Below are positions 19,945-35,516 of a stretch of DNA of 64,000 nucleotides, piece after piece. Location of the stretch: NCBI GenBank assembly GCA_048013815.1, contig CM106586.1, positions 12,958,001 through 13,022,000 on the forward strand. The letters are read 5' to 3'. This stretch comes from Setoptus koraiensis (lineage: Eukaryota; Arthropoda). How positions within the stretch are numbered: position 1 is the first letter of the stretch; the number at the start of each line of letters is the position of its first letter. Position numbers and translations under genes: made by a program. Below the pieces are notes generated by a model. It was given only the letters and a program-made list of their open reading frames with translations. It was not told the origin of the DNA and ran no database searches.

Positions 19945-22339
19945 GTGAGTGCAATATGTCCCTGTCTACTGGTCGTATATATAGCCGCCATCATGTATTG
20001 ATTGGATGATTGATTATTGGCCTGATGGAATAAACATTGGTGTACAATAATCAACAATTTTATCCGACTACAAGTGAGTGCGATTGACAACATTTGAGGT
20101 CGATGCACAAGATATTAACAAGCAGCAGCAGCAGCCTATTAAAAGATTGGCAAGATTCGATTGTTAGATAATATTCTGATGGTACAACTGTCATGTAGAG
20201 GCGCAAGTATCAGCGCATGTCGATGGAAGTATTCAACAGAAAATTATCCCCTCGCCCATTACCTGACAACGACGACAACAAAAGCAAGCTGCTTGTTTAG
20301 ATTATAATGATGCAAACCACAGCTGCCGTCGATGATACTTGTGGCGAATCTGTTTGTTTGTCAAATAATATATCACGATTGGTGCATCTGGTGCAAATCG
20401 CAAATCTACAAGTGTCTGTACCACACAACTAGTCTGTGTTTGTTTATTATTGTGATTGTGTACACTTATCATAATTATAATGTGTGACATATTAACTATG
20501 TTTTCTCTATTGTTTTGTCGTTGTTCACGTGTAAAACAACCTCATCAGTCCAGTTTCGATGGCAAGATAGACGCGCTCAATGGTGATTAGGATCATAAGT
20601 CACTGATCATCGCTGATGATCAATCGACAATGACAATTCACTGACTTTATCGCTTGCTTTAGGTTGTGTGGCTTATTGTTGTTGGTTGAAATAAAACAAA
20701 ATCCGGTTCGTTTCATGCAACAAGTTCTTTTGTCATAGATGCCAATCTAGTCTGATGCCTGCTGGTAGTAGTTGGTTGTTTATGATAAATATTGTTTGCA
20801 ATAATTATCACAAGATAACTACGCATACTTGATCTCAATTTGTGTGTCATCATCATCATCCTGTCTCAAGTTCCCGGCACTTCATCATCAATTGATGGCA
20901 ATTACAAATGACAACGATTGCCTGTTTGGTTGCTTGCTTGCTTGTTGCTGAACGTACTTATCGGTTTGGCACATGGCATACAATAAATAAAATTGATTAA
21001 TCACAATTGATTAATAATCACAATCATTATCAATCGATCGCGTGGCCCAACTATGGTAATAATTATGGTTAGTTGCCAAAGAGATTACATTTAAGAGATG
21101 ATGATAACCACCATTTGGCCTATATCATCATCATTGCACCACTGCAACAGCATTTCTTCTTCTTCTTCTTTCATTATCTATTATTATTCTTTCTCTTTCC
21201 ACAATCTTTGATGGCTTTTTATTTTGCTATCTCCAATCATGCAATCAATACCACAGATCTACTGCCATGTCGACTACTTAAACGATGAACAAAATCTACA
21301 TTTACTCATACACACACATGCCATGATTTGTGACAAAAACAACAACAACCTCATCATCATTAAATCAACTACAAATTTATTTATTGCTGGTATCATGGTT
21401 GTTGTTGGCAAACTAAATCACTAATAGTAAACCAACACCCGTGCAAATACCCGCACATGTACTCGGCAGCATTCATTTGTTGCGCTCGTGTTTCTGGCTC
21501 GTAATTGAGATATTTACTATACACTTTAACTATACTATCTAGTGGATGTTGTTGTTGTATCAAGGATTATCACAAATACAATGCCAACGATTAATCACTT
21601 GATGTTACCGTGACATGCGTGACTACTTGAGCAACAAGAGCATTAAGGTTACCAGTCACAGGTACAAACAATAATAGATTCTTCTAGGCCTTGTCCTGCA
21701 AATATGTCACTGTAAATATCGGCAAATTTGTCACTCCAAAGAAAACTTTTCCCTGCAAGCTCATCTTTCCGAACTCAATCTTACCAATCAATATTTACTT
21801 ATTTTGTTCTTCTGACAACAATTAATCTAATTATTTATCCACAATTAGATATCAGCCAGTAGCGTAATGAGCTCTATCTGTATAGGCGATTTTATTTTTT
21901 ATATATTATTTATTATATTATTGTTTATTTCAATAATCTTGCACCGTGAGCTTGTCGCTGGCCTCACCAAACTGATCGACTAACCATGGAACCGGTTAGA
22001 GTGCAGTCAATTGTGACACACAAACGACTCTGATTGCTCGCGCCTATTCGCCTCAATTCACGAGCGTCTCACAAGGCAAGATGATCTGCAGATAATCTAT
22101 TGATTCAATGCGATATTCTAATGACATGAGCAACCTATCTAATGTTGCGATCGAAACACAATCACTATCAGCATCATCGAAACCAGATTTTGCAACAAAT
22201 ATACTGCTATAATGCTAGTCAACATATTATTTTGTTGATTGCGTGCGGTCGAGCTGAAAACATTGCGACACATTTTAATGAATGCACAAACAAACAACAA
22301 GAAGTTTAACCGATAAACTTAATGGCCCCGCGATTACAA

Positions 22340-22367
22340 CTAATTGATATATATATATATCAATTAG
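22340..22367. repeat. 28-bp perfect palindrome
   Basis: CTAATTGATATATA followed by its exact reverse complement. AT-rich, may extrude a cruciform; no gene attached. Confidence 0.8.
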
Positions 22368-22497
22368 TGATTGCCCAACACAATTGATCACGATTCTCGT
22401 TTTGTTAGATATATACCCTGCTATTGACAAGAGAGGCTGCGCGCGCCAAGCTTCTGTGTGTGTGTGTGATGTAACACAATCTGTGTCTCTTGGCCAA

Positions 22498-22539
22498 CTA
22501 GTCTTGGCAAGCTAGTCTTGGCGAGCTAGTCTTAGCGAG
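22498..22539. repeat. 14-bp tandem triplicate
   Basis: Three copies of CTAGTCTTGGCAAG with one or two changes each. Confidence 0.85.
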
Positions 22540-23645
22540 CTTCTTTTGACTGGCTGTGCCCAAGTTACTCTGAAGGTGAACAAGAACAGATTTGTGTTCT
22601 GTGCGACGCCATGTGCTTGTCGACGGCAAGACAGCTCTGGCCGACGATATATAGGGAGATATTGAATGTATAGCATATAGCACCCTTTATTTGCTGATTT
22701 CCATTCGGCATTCGTCAATGCAGCATGGATATAACATGGATATAAAATAATATATACAATTATATATACCTTTATATATATATGAAAATATCTTCAACAA
22801 CAAGCCCATTATATAGTGTGTAGCGCCAATATGGCTATGACGCGACAATAACCATGATGATCATCATTATCCACCCACACGCACTAATCAAACAAATAGA
22901 TGATGATTGTGATGACAAGTGGGTATTGTACATATATAATAATTATCAATGAATTATCTCTATAGAAACTAAGTCTTTACTCTAGAGATACCACCGATAT
23001 CATCTACTAGCTACTAGGTACCATGACTCTATCATTGTTTATTTGTACATATTCTAACAACAATATAGTAGTGTGATGAAATGACTAGATAGCGGCAATT
23101 AAGCGATAAGCACAGTAAAAATAACAATAACACCAATATAACTTATTATTATTATTATTATTACCAATTAAATGATGATAGGATAGATTATTATTATGGT
23201 GACATTATTATCGTTATTGTGGTGGCGGATGAATTCTTCGTCCCGTTTATCTATCTCATTCGATCTCATCAGGGCTCAAGATAATTTCAATAATGATCAT
23301 GGAAGGATCATTCAGATGCGATCTACTGATCAAATGAAAATTAACAAACAACAACAACAACAACTACCATCACCATCTAAATAGTAGTAGCAGTAGTAGT
23401 ATCAATGTTACTCAATTGCCTATTCTGGTGAAGATCAACTATGATCGCTGGTTGTCTATTTCACTATATAAGCTCGCATCACCGGTCAGCCATGGATTAT
23501 AAGACCCACAGTCAACAAATAGTAACAACAACACCCAATTATAATAATGCCAAGGCTCTGTCATTAATTACTAGTCAGCAACAGCAATCATCCAAGTCTA
23601 GTCTTTCATAAGGGATACTTTCATTACGCTTCACACCTACACGAG

Positions 23646-25734
<2,089 letters not shown>

Positions 25735-25887
25735 TGTAAATTAGTTTGTGATGCGATGTGACGTAAATTGAGGCCCACATCAAATTTATATCGGCAGTCG
25801 ATACAATCTTGGACTTTATTCAATAGGTGTATCGCGCACAGTAATGAAATCTGCGGATCTTCAGCCTAAACTCCCTCTGAGTCTATT

Positions 25888-26124
25888 GAATGCTCCACTC
25901 AGGTTTCCAACTCATCGATACCGTTTTTATGAAAATTTTTGGAATTCGTCCCGGAGGACAACGCGACCAGGGCCTCTTTTGGTTTCTCTCCAGTGGGTTT
26001 ATCACCAGAATTTTCTCACTGAAGAAAGGCCATGAGAGGCCCTGGTCGCGTTGTCGTCCGAGTCAAATCCCAAACAGTTTCATTGAAACGTTATCGATGA
26101 ATTGAAAACCTGTTTGAAACATTC
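25888..26124. repeat. Long imperfect palindrome of about 237 bp
   Basis: The two halves are reverse complements at roughly 80%, centred near 26006 with almost no spacer. The best-matching core is GACAACGCGACCAGGGCCTC (near 25957) against its complement near 26050. Both ends carry the CAGGTTT/AAACCTG pair (25900, 26106-26112). It starts about 150 nt after the phospho-lyase stop codon. It could be a foldback transposon, or a transcribed hairpin in the gene's 3' UTR. No target-site duplication was found. Confidence 0.75.
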
Positions 26125-27485
26125 TGCTGATTTACACAGTATACACTGGTTGTGAGTGCATGCGTTGTAGATGAGCAGATTTCATCACTGTCGTCCGATA
26201 CATCTATCGTATGAAGTCTGTGACTGTATCCACTCGCCATATATTATGAGATTGTGAGCATTGTAAATAGCATGAGCCATTATTGCTGGCATTAGCCATA
26301 ACAGTTACTACTGAATTGGCTAAGGTGAAGTGTAAATAGGAGAATCTCTATCAGATGTTGTTCAGCGACTATCAGTATTATCATCTTATCTAGATAGAGC
26401 CAACGTAGCCATGTAAAATATTTTGTTAATAGCTATTTATATAATAGCTAATATAATTGTATATACGCACTTGTTGCAAGCTGTGTGCTCATCATCATGA
26501 TTAACAAAAACAAAAACAACAACCAACCGACCAGAGAGAAAGTGTTGTTTGTTTTAGCATAGTAATAAGAACCAAACCACAAGGGTTATCACAAAAATAA
26601 ACACAAACAAGCAATATTTTATCCCTACCATGTCACATGATTGAGAGAGCCTCAGTAACAAGAGCATTTTTGCTGAACATACGATCATGATTAGCAAGCA
26701 ACACACTGTGATAACAACAAATGTAGATATCTGGTCAGGTATTTGGTCTGTTTGCAACATTGTCCTAAGTTGTCGACTTGTGTCCACTTGGGTCCACTTA
26801 TGGCCGACGTGTGCGATAAATAAAAACTGACACAAGTGGCAGGCAAACAAAACAGAATGGCCATTGTTACGCAACATCGATTGATGGCAGCGACAAGACA
26901 CGGGATGCATCATTAACAGCAGCAGCAGCAACAGCAACAACTTTTGCCCGGCCAAACACAATTAGCCGCTGGAACAATGGAGGTGCCCGCGGCAATTAAT
27001 GAGTGGCGCCGAAAGTTACATGAGAGCCGAGGTCGTCATCATCGTCGGCATTAATATTATTATTATTGTATGACCACTATGATACTATGTACGACTATCA
27101 TGATATGACCATTATGATGCGACTATATTTGTCGCAAACAAGGGGTGCCCACCAATTTAACTGGACCAAGCTCACAGATGACGGATTAAAAGACAGACGA
27201 GATGGCAGCATTTTGAGGATGCTAAGGATCTGTCTTTTGTGCAAGTGTGTGTGATATAATACAATATTGTTGCATTAATCTGCAAATTAAATCTTTTCAT
27301 CTTTTTTATCACTGTGCCTGGTGTAGTGTGTAGTCTATGTAGTGTGTCTGTTGTGTGTATGCAGAGAAAACATTTGCAGTCGCGTATGAAAGTGAAGAGT
27401 TTAACAGTGTAAAGAGTTGCGGCCGCATATTATGTAACAGCAACAACGACGACTTTTTCCCAGACCGTCTGAATCCTCGGGCCGC

Positions 27486-27486
<1 letters not shown>

Positions 27487-27523
<37 letters not shown>

Positions 27524-27580
27524 ACAACAACAACAGCAACAACAACAGCAACAACAACAACAACAGCAACAACAGCGACT
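27487..27580. repeat. CAG/CAA triplet microsatellite
   Basis: Uninterrupted AGC/AAC triplets; open on both strands as Ser/Asn and Leu runs, which are repeat artefacts. Confidence 0.9.
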
Positions 27581-29025
27581 GCAGCAGCCATTGCGTTTGT
27601 GCAAGGGTCAAGAGGAGGTTAATTGAATGCTCGTCGTTGCTTGTTGCACGGCACAGGTAATGTGATACAACGACAACGACAACAACGACAGCATAAGCAA
27701 CAACAACATCAGCAGCGACTGTTTATGTGGCCGAGCACGCCAAAACATCATGCCTGACAAGCCGGGCAAGATGATGCGAATGAATAGAGATCATTAGCTT
27801 CTCTCGTTCGTTCCAAAATAGTGTCATCTTTGCGTGCAATTACAATTTACTGTTCACTGGCCATTCACTGAATTGGTAACCCGGCTCTCGGTCTCAACGG
27901 CCCTCTGTTTGGATGGCTCTCTGTTTGGATGGCTCTCGGGCTGAATGGTCGCACTCGAACTGACCAGCGACCAGATACTTGGCTTGCCGCACTATGTATC
28001 ACTATATAACTCATTTGTATAATGAGTGTATATGGTGAAAAACTTGAAAATTCAACCTGCCCGAGTCTCGCCAAAATCAGCATCGGTCGTGTTTGTGGCG
28101 GCCACATTCAGCAGCGCGCCGACTAGTTTGTCAAGTTTGCTCCCATCGCTACGAGTCGCACTGAATCGCTATGAGTCGCATCACATTGGCTCACCTGTTG
28201 CTCGACGGCGCAGCTAACTGTCGAGCAGTAGAGAGAGCAACATTATTACCAATTAGAGGATAATTATCCGATGTTGCGAGCATGATGAAAGAGGCGGCCG
28301 GCCTGCTTTGCACTTGACAACTTGATCACTTGATTGAATTATGTATTAGTACTAATTAATCGGCGACTGCTCTCTCATGACACAGACAGAGAGAGAGTGA
28401 CTCTGGCCAGAGCACAGCGGAGCCCACATGTGGACAGGTGAACTTGATCTTCGATCACTCATGCTCTCCACTGCCAGCTCCATACGATGCCAGCTCTGCA
28501 ACAACCAACAAACAACCAATGAACAAGCGTCTGTCACCTGGAGAGAGACGGTTGTTTGTCGTGTCACAAGAGCACAACGTTAGCACAGTTTAGTCGCCAT
28601 GGTCAGCGTGGTATGGTGATGGCGAGTCTGAGAACAACCAGTTACCTGTGCTATGCACCGTCTATAAGCCAATGCGACACCAATGCGAGCTGTGAGCAGT
28701 GTGTCTCGGCAATAGGAGCTGACATTCAATAGCTTACACAGGTGCATGGTGATTACGCAACATTAATGGTTGGTCGTGTTTACAATTGGACGAGTGACCT
28801 ATCGTGATGCACACTTGTTTGCACTATTTCAACACTAAACGTCACTGCAACCACCGCATACAACAACAGCAACAGTCAGTTTAACTTTGCTGTTCGCAGT
28901 CACGCAGCTGAGTGTGGTTGTGTCCTTTCTCCTTTGCCACACTATAACACTGGCGCACAGAAACCTGTTGTTGTGTGTTGCTGTTGTTATTGCTATGCGT
29001 TGCCGCGGCGACGACACCAACAGCG

Positions 29026-29112
29026 ACGGCCAACAGCAACAACAGCGACATCAACAACAGCGACAGCGACAACAACAACAGCAACAGCAACAGCAGCAAC
29101 AACGACAACAGG
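29026..29112. repeat. CAA/CAG triplet microsatellite
   Basis: ACAGCAACAACAGCGACA-type triplets with occasional GAC; no gene associated. Confidence 0.85.
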
Positions 29113-31970
29113 CGCCAAGTGTCACCCAAGTGGCCACTACTTAATTATGTGACTTTGGCGTGGAAAGTAGTTGTGTCTATTGGCAACAAAGTGCCAGTGG
29201 CCAGCGTTGCCAATAGATTGCATGGACAGTGCACTGTGGACAGTGCATTGTGTGGACAGTATGAAGAAAAAAGGAAAGTCGCTGCTGCACCGTTGGCCGG
29301 CCAGCTAGCGCTATCGGCCAGATAACGGTATCGGCCAGCTAACGGTATCGGGCGGCCAGGTAAGGGCACTTGTTGTTGTCTGGCTGGCTTGCCCAACAGT
29401 TGGATGGGTGAATAGCTGGCCGAGTGAATAGACGGATAAGTGAATCGGTGTATGAGTGCACTGCTCAGTATCGGTGTGTGTGTGTGTATTTATGGATGGC
29501 GAGAGAGAAGCGAGAGAGTGATTATTATTGATATTATTCTAACCCAAATCGAGTTCAACTTCTCTCATCGTGTTTAGTGATGAATGATGCAACAAACAGC
29601 AGTTAATAGTTGTGTCATCGTCAACATTGACAACGCCAACCAGTTAGTGCCAGCCTGCGCGCTAGCCACTGGCCCTAACCAGCCCTTATCCAGGTGACCG
29701 CATGAGCAGTAACAGTTGGTATTGGTGTTGATATTGGTTGCAAGTGGAGCAGCACTTGTTGTCGCTCTGTACCTGTTGTTGTTGTTGTTGATGTTGTTGC
29801 TGTTGCTGTTGCTGTTGCTGCTGTTGTTGCTGTTGCTGCTGTTGTTGCTGTTGCCGTTGCCGTATCGTTTATTAAGTAGGAGTCGGCGAGCGATATCTGC
29901 CTAAATGGTGCACTAATAACTGACGCAAGCCACTCATGCAACCAATTGTGATTGATATGTGTGTGTCGTCCTGACAGGCGCACCGTCGGATAAGATGATT
30001 TATCATTAGCGATGATGCCCTTTTATTGCAACACCAGCCACTCGGCTGACCACTCGGCCAAGACACACACACTTACAATGATGTAGAATAAAAAAATAAA
30101 TGTTTTATTATATTTGATAAGTTTTATTTCAATTTTTCACTGTCTCCTCACTGTCTTGATATGTTTCGCCATCTCTCTCTCTCGCTCGCTCGCTCATATC
30201 TGATCTTTCGGTGGATATATTTAGATTTTGGCCACCGCCACTCCAAGATGCTGGTAGCCGGCATAACGGCCACACGGACATGTTATGTGTGCCGTTAATT
30301 CAATTACGCACTCAATCCACACACTGACCTCACATGCGGTTCACGCACACGCACACCGCAAGCGAGATTATGATTCCAAGGGCCAACAAGTGGCTCAACT
30401 GATTCTGCCAGAAAGGGGCCCCATCCGACGAGTCACCGATGCTACGAGTCACCGATCCGGCGCTCGGACGTTCGCACATTCGCACAGATGTGCCAATCCA
30501 ATTCTGAGATTTCTTTCGTGAGATGGCGCGAGCGGCGGCCGGCCCAAACGAGCGGCCGACATGCAACGGCCTCGGCGATCAATCAATTATTGTCGATTGG
30601 ACATAAACAAACTACTTACTTGTACTTGTGACGGCATAGATGCCAATTTGGTGCCAATGATCTAATCTCATGCAGTGCCTTCGGTGAGCAGTGTCCAGTT
30701 GGACTTGAGCCAGTTTAATTGTGGCCAGTCACAACTGCAACATTGCCGGCACAACTGCGGCCAAACTAACCGAGTGAGTGGATGCCACTGGCCAGTGGTC
30801 AGTGGAGCACACAAGCAGCGGCCCGTTATTTCTAGTTGCGTTTCTAGTTGAATTTGTTGCCAACTCGCCAACACAAATGACTGGCCACTAGACTAGAAAT
30901 AACCGTCGCACAATACGACAAGCGACGGGCAGCTGCTTACACTGCGACTGGCCGGCCAGCCAGTTTAAAAGTAACGGCCAGCCATTTTAACATGGCATGA
31001 CACAAAAACACGAGACGTGACGCAATCGGCCGGCCAACTATCGGCGGCTTGTGTGTCACGTTTCCTGTGCGCCCCAAATCATCGGCATCAATCACATGCT
31101 AGCCACCTTTGGCCGGCCACGCAACATGTTGTTGTCGATTGTGCTCATTGGCTACCAAATATATTGTTATATATATATAGTTGTTGTAGTAGCTCTAGCG
31201 TAGAACCAGCGTACGTCATTTGTTTGTTTGTGCTGTTGTTACGTAAGCCGGCCGGTGAGATGATTAGGCGAGCATATCGACAAGTGTATCATTAGTTGTG
31301 CCTCTAACCGTTACAGTCTAACGAGCCAAACTAACGTCTCACACTGGCCACTCGAATGCAAGGCTCAAGACGCAATTCGAGTCAGCTCGTTTTGTTTCTG
31401 TCTCTGCGTTGCTGTTGCCGGCGCTTCGAAAACGCTCAACGATCAAAAGTCGTGATACAATTCATAATCATTGATAAGTATATCAACACACACAGTGTAA
31501 CATGGATGATGTAACATTGGCTCGGCTGTCGTCGCTGGCAAACATTCACGACCAACAAACAAACGGGCAATAGTATTGTGGTCAGTTGTATTTGGTGTTT
31601 GGTTGCACGAGATGTGCGCTCTATCATAGAGACTCTATGACTGTTCTGTGCAACTAGACGCCAGACTATCTAGTAGATAGATGATGCAACATATGTAATA
31701 GATATTATCTAACAGTTGAACACAGTTGAATGTATGCAGTAATAATAGCAATGGCAACAGGCGGACATGCAAGCGGATATTGAGGCGGATATACAGCGCG
31801 GATATTATTGCAGGCGGACAGAAAGGCGCGCACTGAACAATGGCCATTGATTTGTGCGGCCAGCTCACGATCTGGCCTCAATGACCAGCGGCCACCCTGG
31901 CCAGACCTGTGGCTGGCCGGCCGACTGGCCGAGCGACTGGCCAACTGGTTGTTGTGTTTGTTTTACATAA

Positions 31971-32074
31971 CAGCAACAACACCGACAACAGCAACACCGA
32001 CAACAGCAACACCGACAACAGCAACACCGACAACAGCAACACCGACAACAACAACACCGACAACAACAACAACC
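31971..32074. repeat. 15-bp minisatellite AACACCGACAACAGC
   Basis: Six to seven copies, the last ones with AAC in place of AGC. Confidence 0.9.
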
Positions 32075-32471
32075 TGTTGTCCTCTGGCCACAATGGGCCA
32101 ACTGCAACTGCCAAAAGCAACAAGTGCAACCTGTGTGCGCCATTTGCTCATTCATTCATCGCGTCCATTGATGGCGCTGCACTTGTCTATTGATAGCGTT
32201 GCCAGCAGTTCATTCATAGGACACTGCTGAGATGTTACGTAATGTGTGTGCGCTGGCCTGTCGTTGCAAGCACTCGAGCGGCAGCGCATGACAGGGAGAT
32301 GCTTTGTACATATAATGAACTGAATATAATGAATTGAATATAATGAATGAAGACGCAACAACAACAGCAACAACAACGACGCCGACGACAAATGTAGATC
32401 ACCCGTTGCATTCATCGATAACACCGTTAATGCACAATAATAAATAATATTGTCAGTTGCACACTTTCCAC

Positions 32472-32541
32472 CGGCTTGCACCGGCTCACCTGGTCGCATG
32501 CCGGTCAGCTGACCGGGCGACAGGTGAGCCGGTGCAAGCCG
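32472..32541. repeat. Hairpin with perfect 21-bp arms and a palindromic loop
   Basis: Arms 32472-32492 and 32521-32541 are exact reverse complements, starting CGGCTTGCACCGG. The 28-nt loop starts GTCGC and ends GCGAC, extending the stem past one bulged base, and its middle is the 16-bp palindrome CCGGTCAGCTGACCGG (32501-32516). The fold is much stronger than expected by chance. Confidence 0.85.
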
Positions 32542-33384
32542 ACCACTTGTTGCTGCCAATGGTCAGTTGGCTGGAACAAGGGAATTATTGAAGCATTGAG
32601 CGGGCAATAATAATAATAATAATCAATTGAGGCCGTTGTTGTGTGTGATATCATGTGTTGTTATGATGAATGAACACACTTGATGCTGGTCTCAATCGAT
32701 CAATGCATTCAATGGATTCAGCAGCATTCGATTTAAACCGATCGCCATCTCAATGCCCGTTCAACAGTCGACCTGTGAGCTCGTCTTTAAACAATTGACT
32801 ATGCGCAATACTCCGCTCGCTATGCCACTGCAGCAATATTGACGCTGTTGTTGTTGTTGCTGTTGTTGGCGTTGTTGTTGTTGCGTCACTTTGCGCCGAC
32901 TATAAATAAAACTCTGATCGCCTTAGCTCACAACAGAGACGCCGTTGTTGTTGTTGTTGTTGGTGCTGTCGTTGCTGCTGCCTATCGCTGTTGCCGCTGT
33001 TGTTGTTGGTGTCGTTGTTGTCGACAATGTTGCTGCAAGTATTGGCCGGCATGCAACGTCAGTGTGTGTGTGTGCGCCATAAAAGATTATCTAGTGTGTA
33101 AATTCATTGTTGCCTTTGTGCGCCGCCAGTATGTTAGTTACATAATAGCCATCAAGTGACCTGGCCCTAACACGGCGCTCGCTTGATGCGGCTTGACTAA
33201 TGTTGGCGCACCAATCAAGCCGGCGCGTTGTATCAACTGTTGCCGGTGTCGTTGTTGTCGGCAATGTTGTTGCTGTTGTTGTTGCTGGCTGGTTCATTTG
33301 CTTGGCTGGCAGCGTCGAGCCACCGAATTGAATATGGCGGCCGTAAACTGTGTTTGTCTGGCCAAACGTCGATCCGTCAGCCGC

Positions 33385-33426
33385 TTGCAGTTGCAGTTGC
33401 AGTTGCAGTTGCAGTTGCAGTTGCAG
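33385..33426. repeat. TTGCAG hexamer x7
   Basis: Seven exact copies. Confidence 0.95.
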
Positions 33427-33816
33427 TTGAACAACAACAACAACCGGCCAATAGAGTTAGACGAGCCGCAACAAATTGATTGTTCGCGCTTCACTGGCTC
33501 ATCCAAACCAAACTACATCTATTATGTAACTCACACGCTGCTCATCGTTATATAATCTCGCCATTGTCAGCGTCACAAGACTGCCCTAATGACTGCACTC
33601 GAGCCACTTGTCGTTGTTGTTGGCGCTGTTGTCGTTGTTGTTGCTGCTGTTGCTGTTGTCGTTGTCGTGGAATAATGAATCGTCGCTGTTGTCGTAGAGC
33701 AGCGAACATGGTGGCAATATACATACGCCAATATACACAAAGGGGGCACAAACACAAATATGCGGCCATTGATTGCGCTCACAGTTTGTTGCTCGCCAAC
33801 ATAATGCGGCCGCACT

Positions 33817-33869
<53 letters not shown>

Positions 33870-33870
33870 C
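33817..33870. repeat. (AAC)n microsatellite
   Basis: About 18 uninterrupted AAC/ACA triplets. Confidence 0.9.
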
Positions 33871-34440
33871 GGCAATAATTGATCTATCATGTATTAATGA
33901 GCCAGAACACGAACCTGCAATCCGGGCGGACTAATCCAACAGCGACTCGTGGGATTAGTTGGCCGCTCATCGGCCGCTGACCAGGCCGCCAACAACAACA
34001 ACAACGATAACAACGACAGCAACGACAGCAACGACAGCAACGACAGCAACGACAACAACAACAACAACAGCGACAACAACAGACTCCAACGGAGGAAAGT
34101 GATTGATCGGTCAGCTGATCGGCGAGAAAGCTGTAACAGCGACGATGACCTTGAGCTCGAGTTGTAGCTCTATCGTCGTTTATTAGCGTCGTTTCATATC
34201 CGCCCGCTCACAGCACGCTCGCCAGTTGCCACTTGAGGCGCCACACCCGACAAATGGCCGGCCCTAGGCCAGCAAGTGGCGACAAGCGAGCCTTACGTCT
34301 TCTTTACTCGCGTCTTATGTCTTATCTGTCTTATATCCGTCTCTTGTGCACCTTTTATCCACCTTTTATCCAGCTCATACCCACCTTATGTCCAGCTCAT
34401 ATCCATCTTATGTCCGTCTTATATCCATCTTATATCTATC

Positions 34441-34500
34441 GCCTGATATCGCCTGATATCGCCTGATATCGCCTGATATCGCCTGATATCGCCTGATATC
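34441..34500. repeat. GCCTGATATC decamer x6
   Basis: Six exact 10-bp copies, each containing GATATC. A period of about one helical turn places the same face of DNA every repeat. Confidence 0.95.
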
Positions 34501-35462
34501 GCCGGTCGGCTCGATTGGGCCGACTCACTTGACTCACTCGATTGCGACTGGCGACTGGCGACTGGCGACCGGCGAGCACGACAGCGGCAACACTCGAGCG
34601 GCCATAGTAAATCGCTTGAATTGTTTGTGACGCTGATGGCAGCAATCAGCGTCTGCATGACGCTGCCAGAGAAGAGCAGTGGCCATGGACAAAGAACAAA
34701 GAAATAGAGAGAGAAAACCAAACATTGGCATTTCCATTTCCATTTCTCTGCCTCTTTGCACTTGCAAATGGCTGCTTAATGGCTCTTGTGTGTGTGTTGC
34801 GTTGTTGCACAAATGAATTCATCATTGATGATCTTGCCCAGAGAACGCAATCAATTGATGCAAATGATGATGGCTCGCTAGTGGCGGCCATTAGATTAAC
34901 GCCGGTCGCTCGATCGGCCCGTCGGCCAGTCAGGCGACCAGCCAAGCGGCCAACGAGCGCCAAGCGGGCGACCAGGTGAGAACGCCAAGCAACGCAGCTA
35001 ACTCAGGTAACGCAGCTAACTCAGGCACAGCAAGGCCTACAGCTAACAGTAGACACTCCAAGATTGATTGCGAGCGGCCCACAAATTGTGCGAGCGGCCA
35101 ACACAAACGTGCCCAGACAGAGAGACATCACAACAGGTTGTTGTTGTGATGATGCAATAAACAGTCTTATTGTCTATTTGCATGCCATTTATGCGCTGTT
35201 GCCGCTGTCGTTGTTGCCGTTGCTGTTGTTGCTGTTGTTGTTGTTGCCGCTGTTGTTGGCGCAACGTCGTTTGCATAACAACGCAGCAGCCGTAAAATTG
35301 CTTTTGTTGCTTTCGCTGCCGCTAAAGTCGCAACAATCAGCCGGCGACACACACACACACGCATTCAGTAAACGGGCAACGCGCGGCCGACGGGCGACAA
35401 CCGACAAGCCGGCTTGTGGGCCCAAGCAAGCGCCACAGAGCCGCCATTATTGACATTAGCTC

Positions 35463-35516
35463 GCCAGTGCCAGTGCCAGTGCCAGTGCCAGTGCCAGTGC
35501 CAGTGCCAGTGCCAGT
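35463..35516. repeat. GCCAGT hexamer x9
   Basis: Nine exact copies. Confidence 0.95.

Larger units (their letters stand above)
19945..23645. other. AT-rich non-coding stretch
   Basis: No protein gene supported. Contains numerous ATC/ATT microsatellites, an AT palindrome at 22340-22367 and a 14-bp triplicate at 22498-22539. Likely intergenic or intronic sequence and the promoter of the phospho-lyase gene. Confidence 0.5.

Noticed and set aside
22340-22367. Origin or terminator from the AT palindrome
   Set aside because: Simple AT dinucleotide palindromes are common in animal DNA; no neighbouring signal supports a role.
27309-27611. Poly-Leu 'transmembrane' protein on the minus strand
   Set aside because: Pure translation of the CAG/CAA microsatellite; the other frames give poly-Cys and poly-Ser/Asn.
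34441-35516. CRISPR-like arrays from the decamer and hexamer repeats
   Set aside because: No spacers between repeats and the genome is clearly eukaryotic; these are minisatellites.
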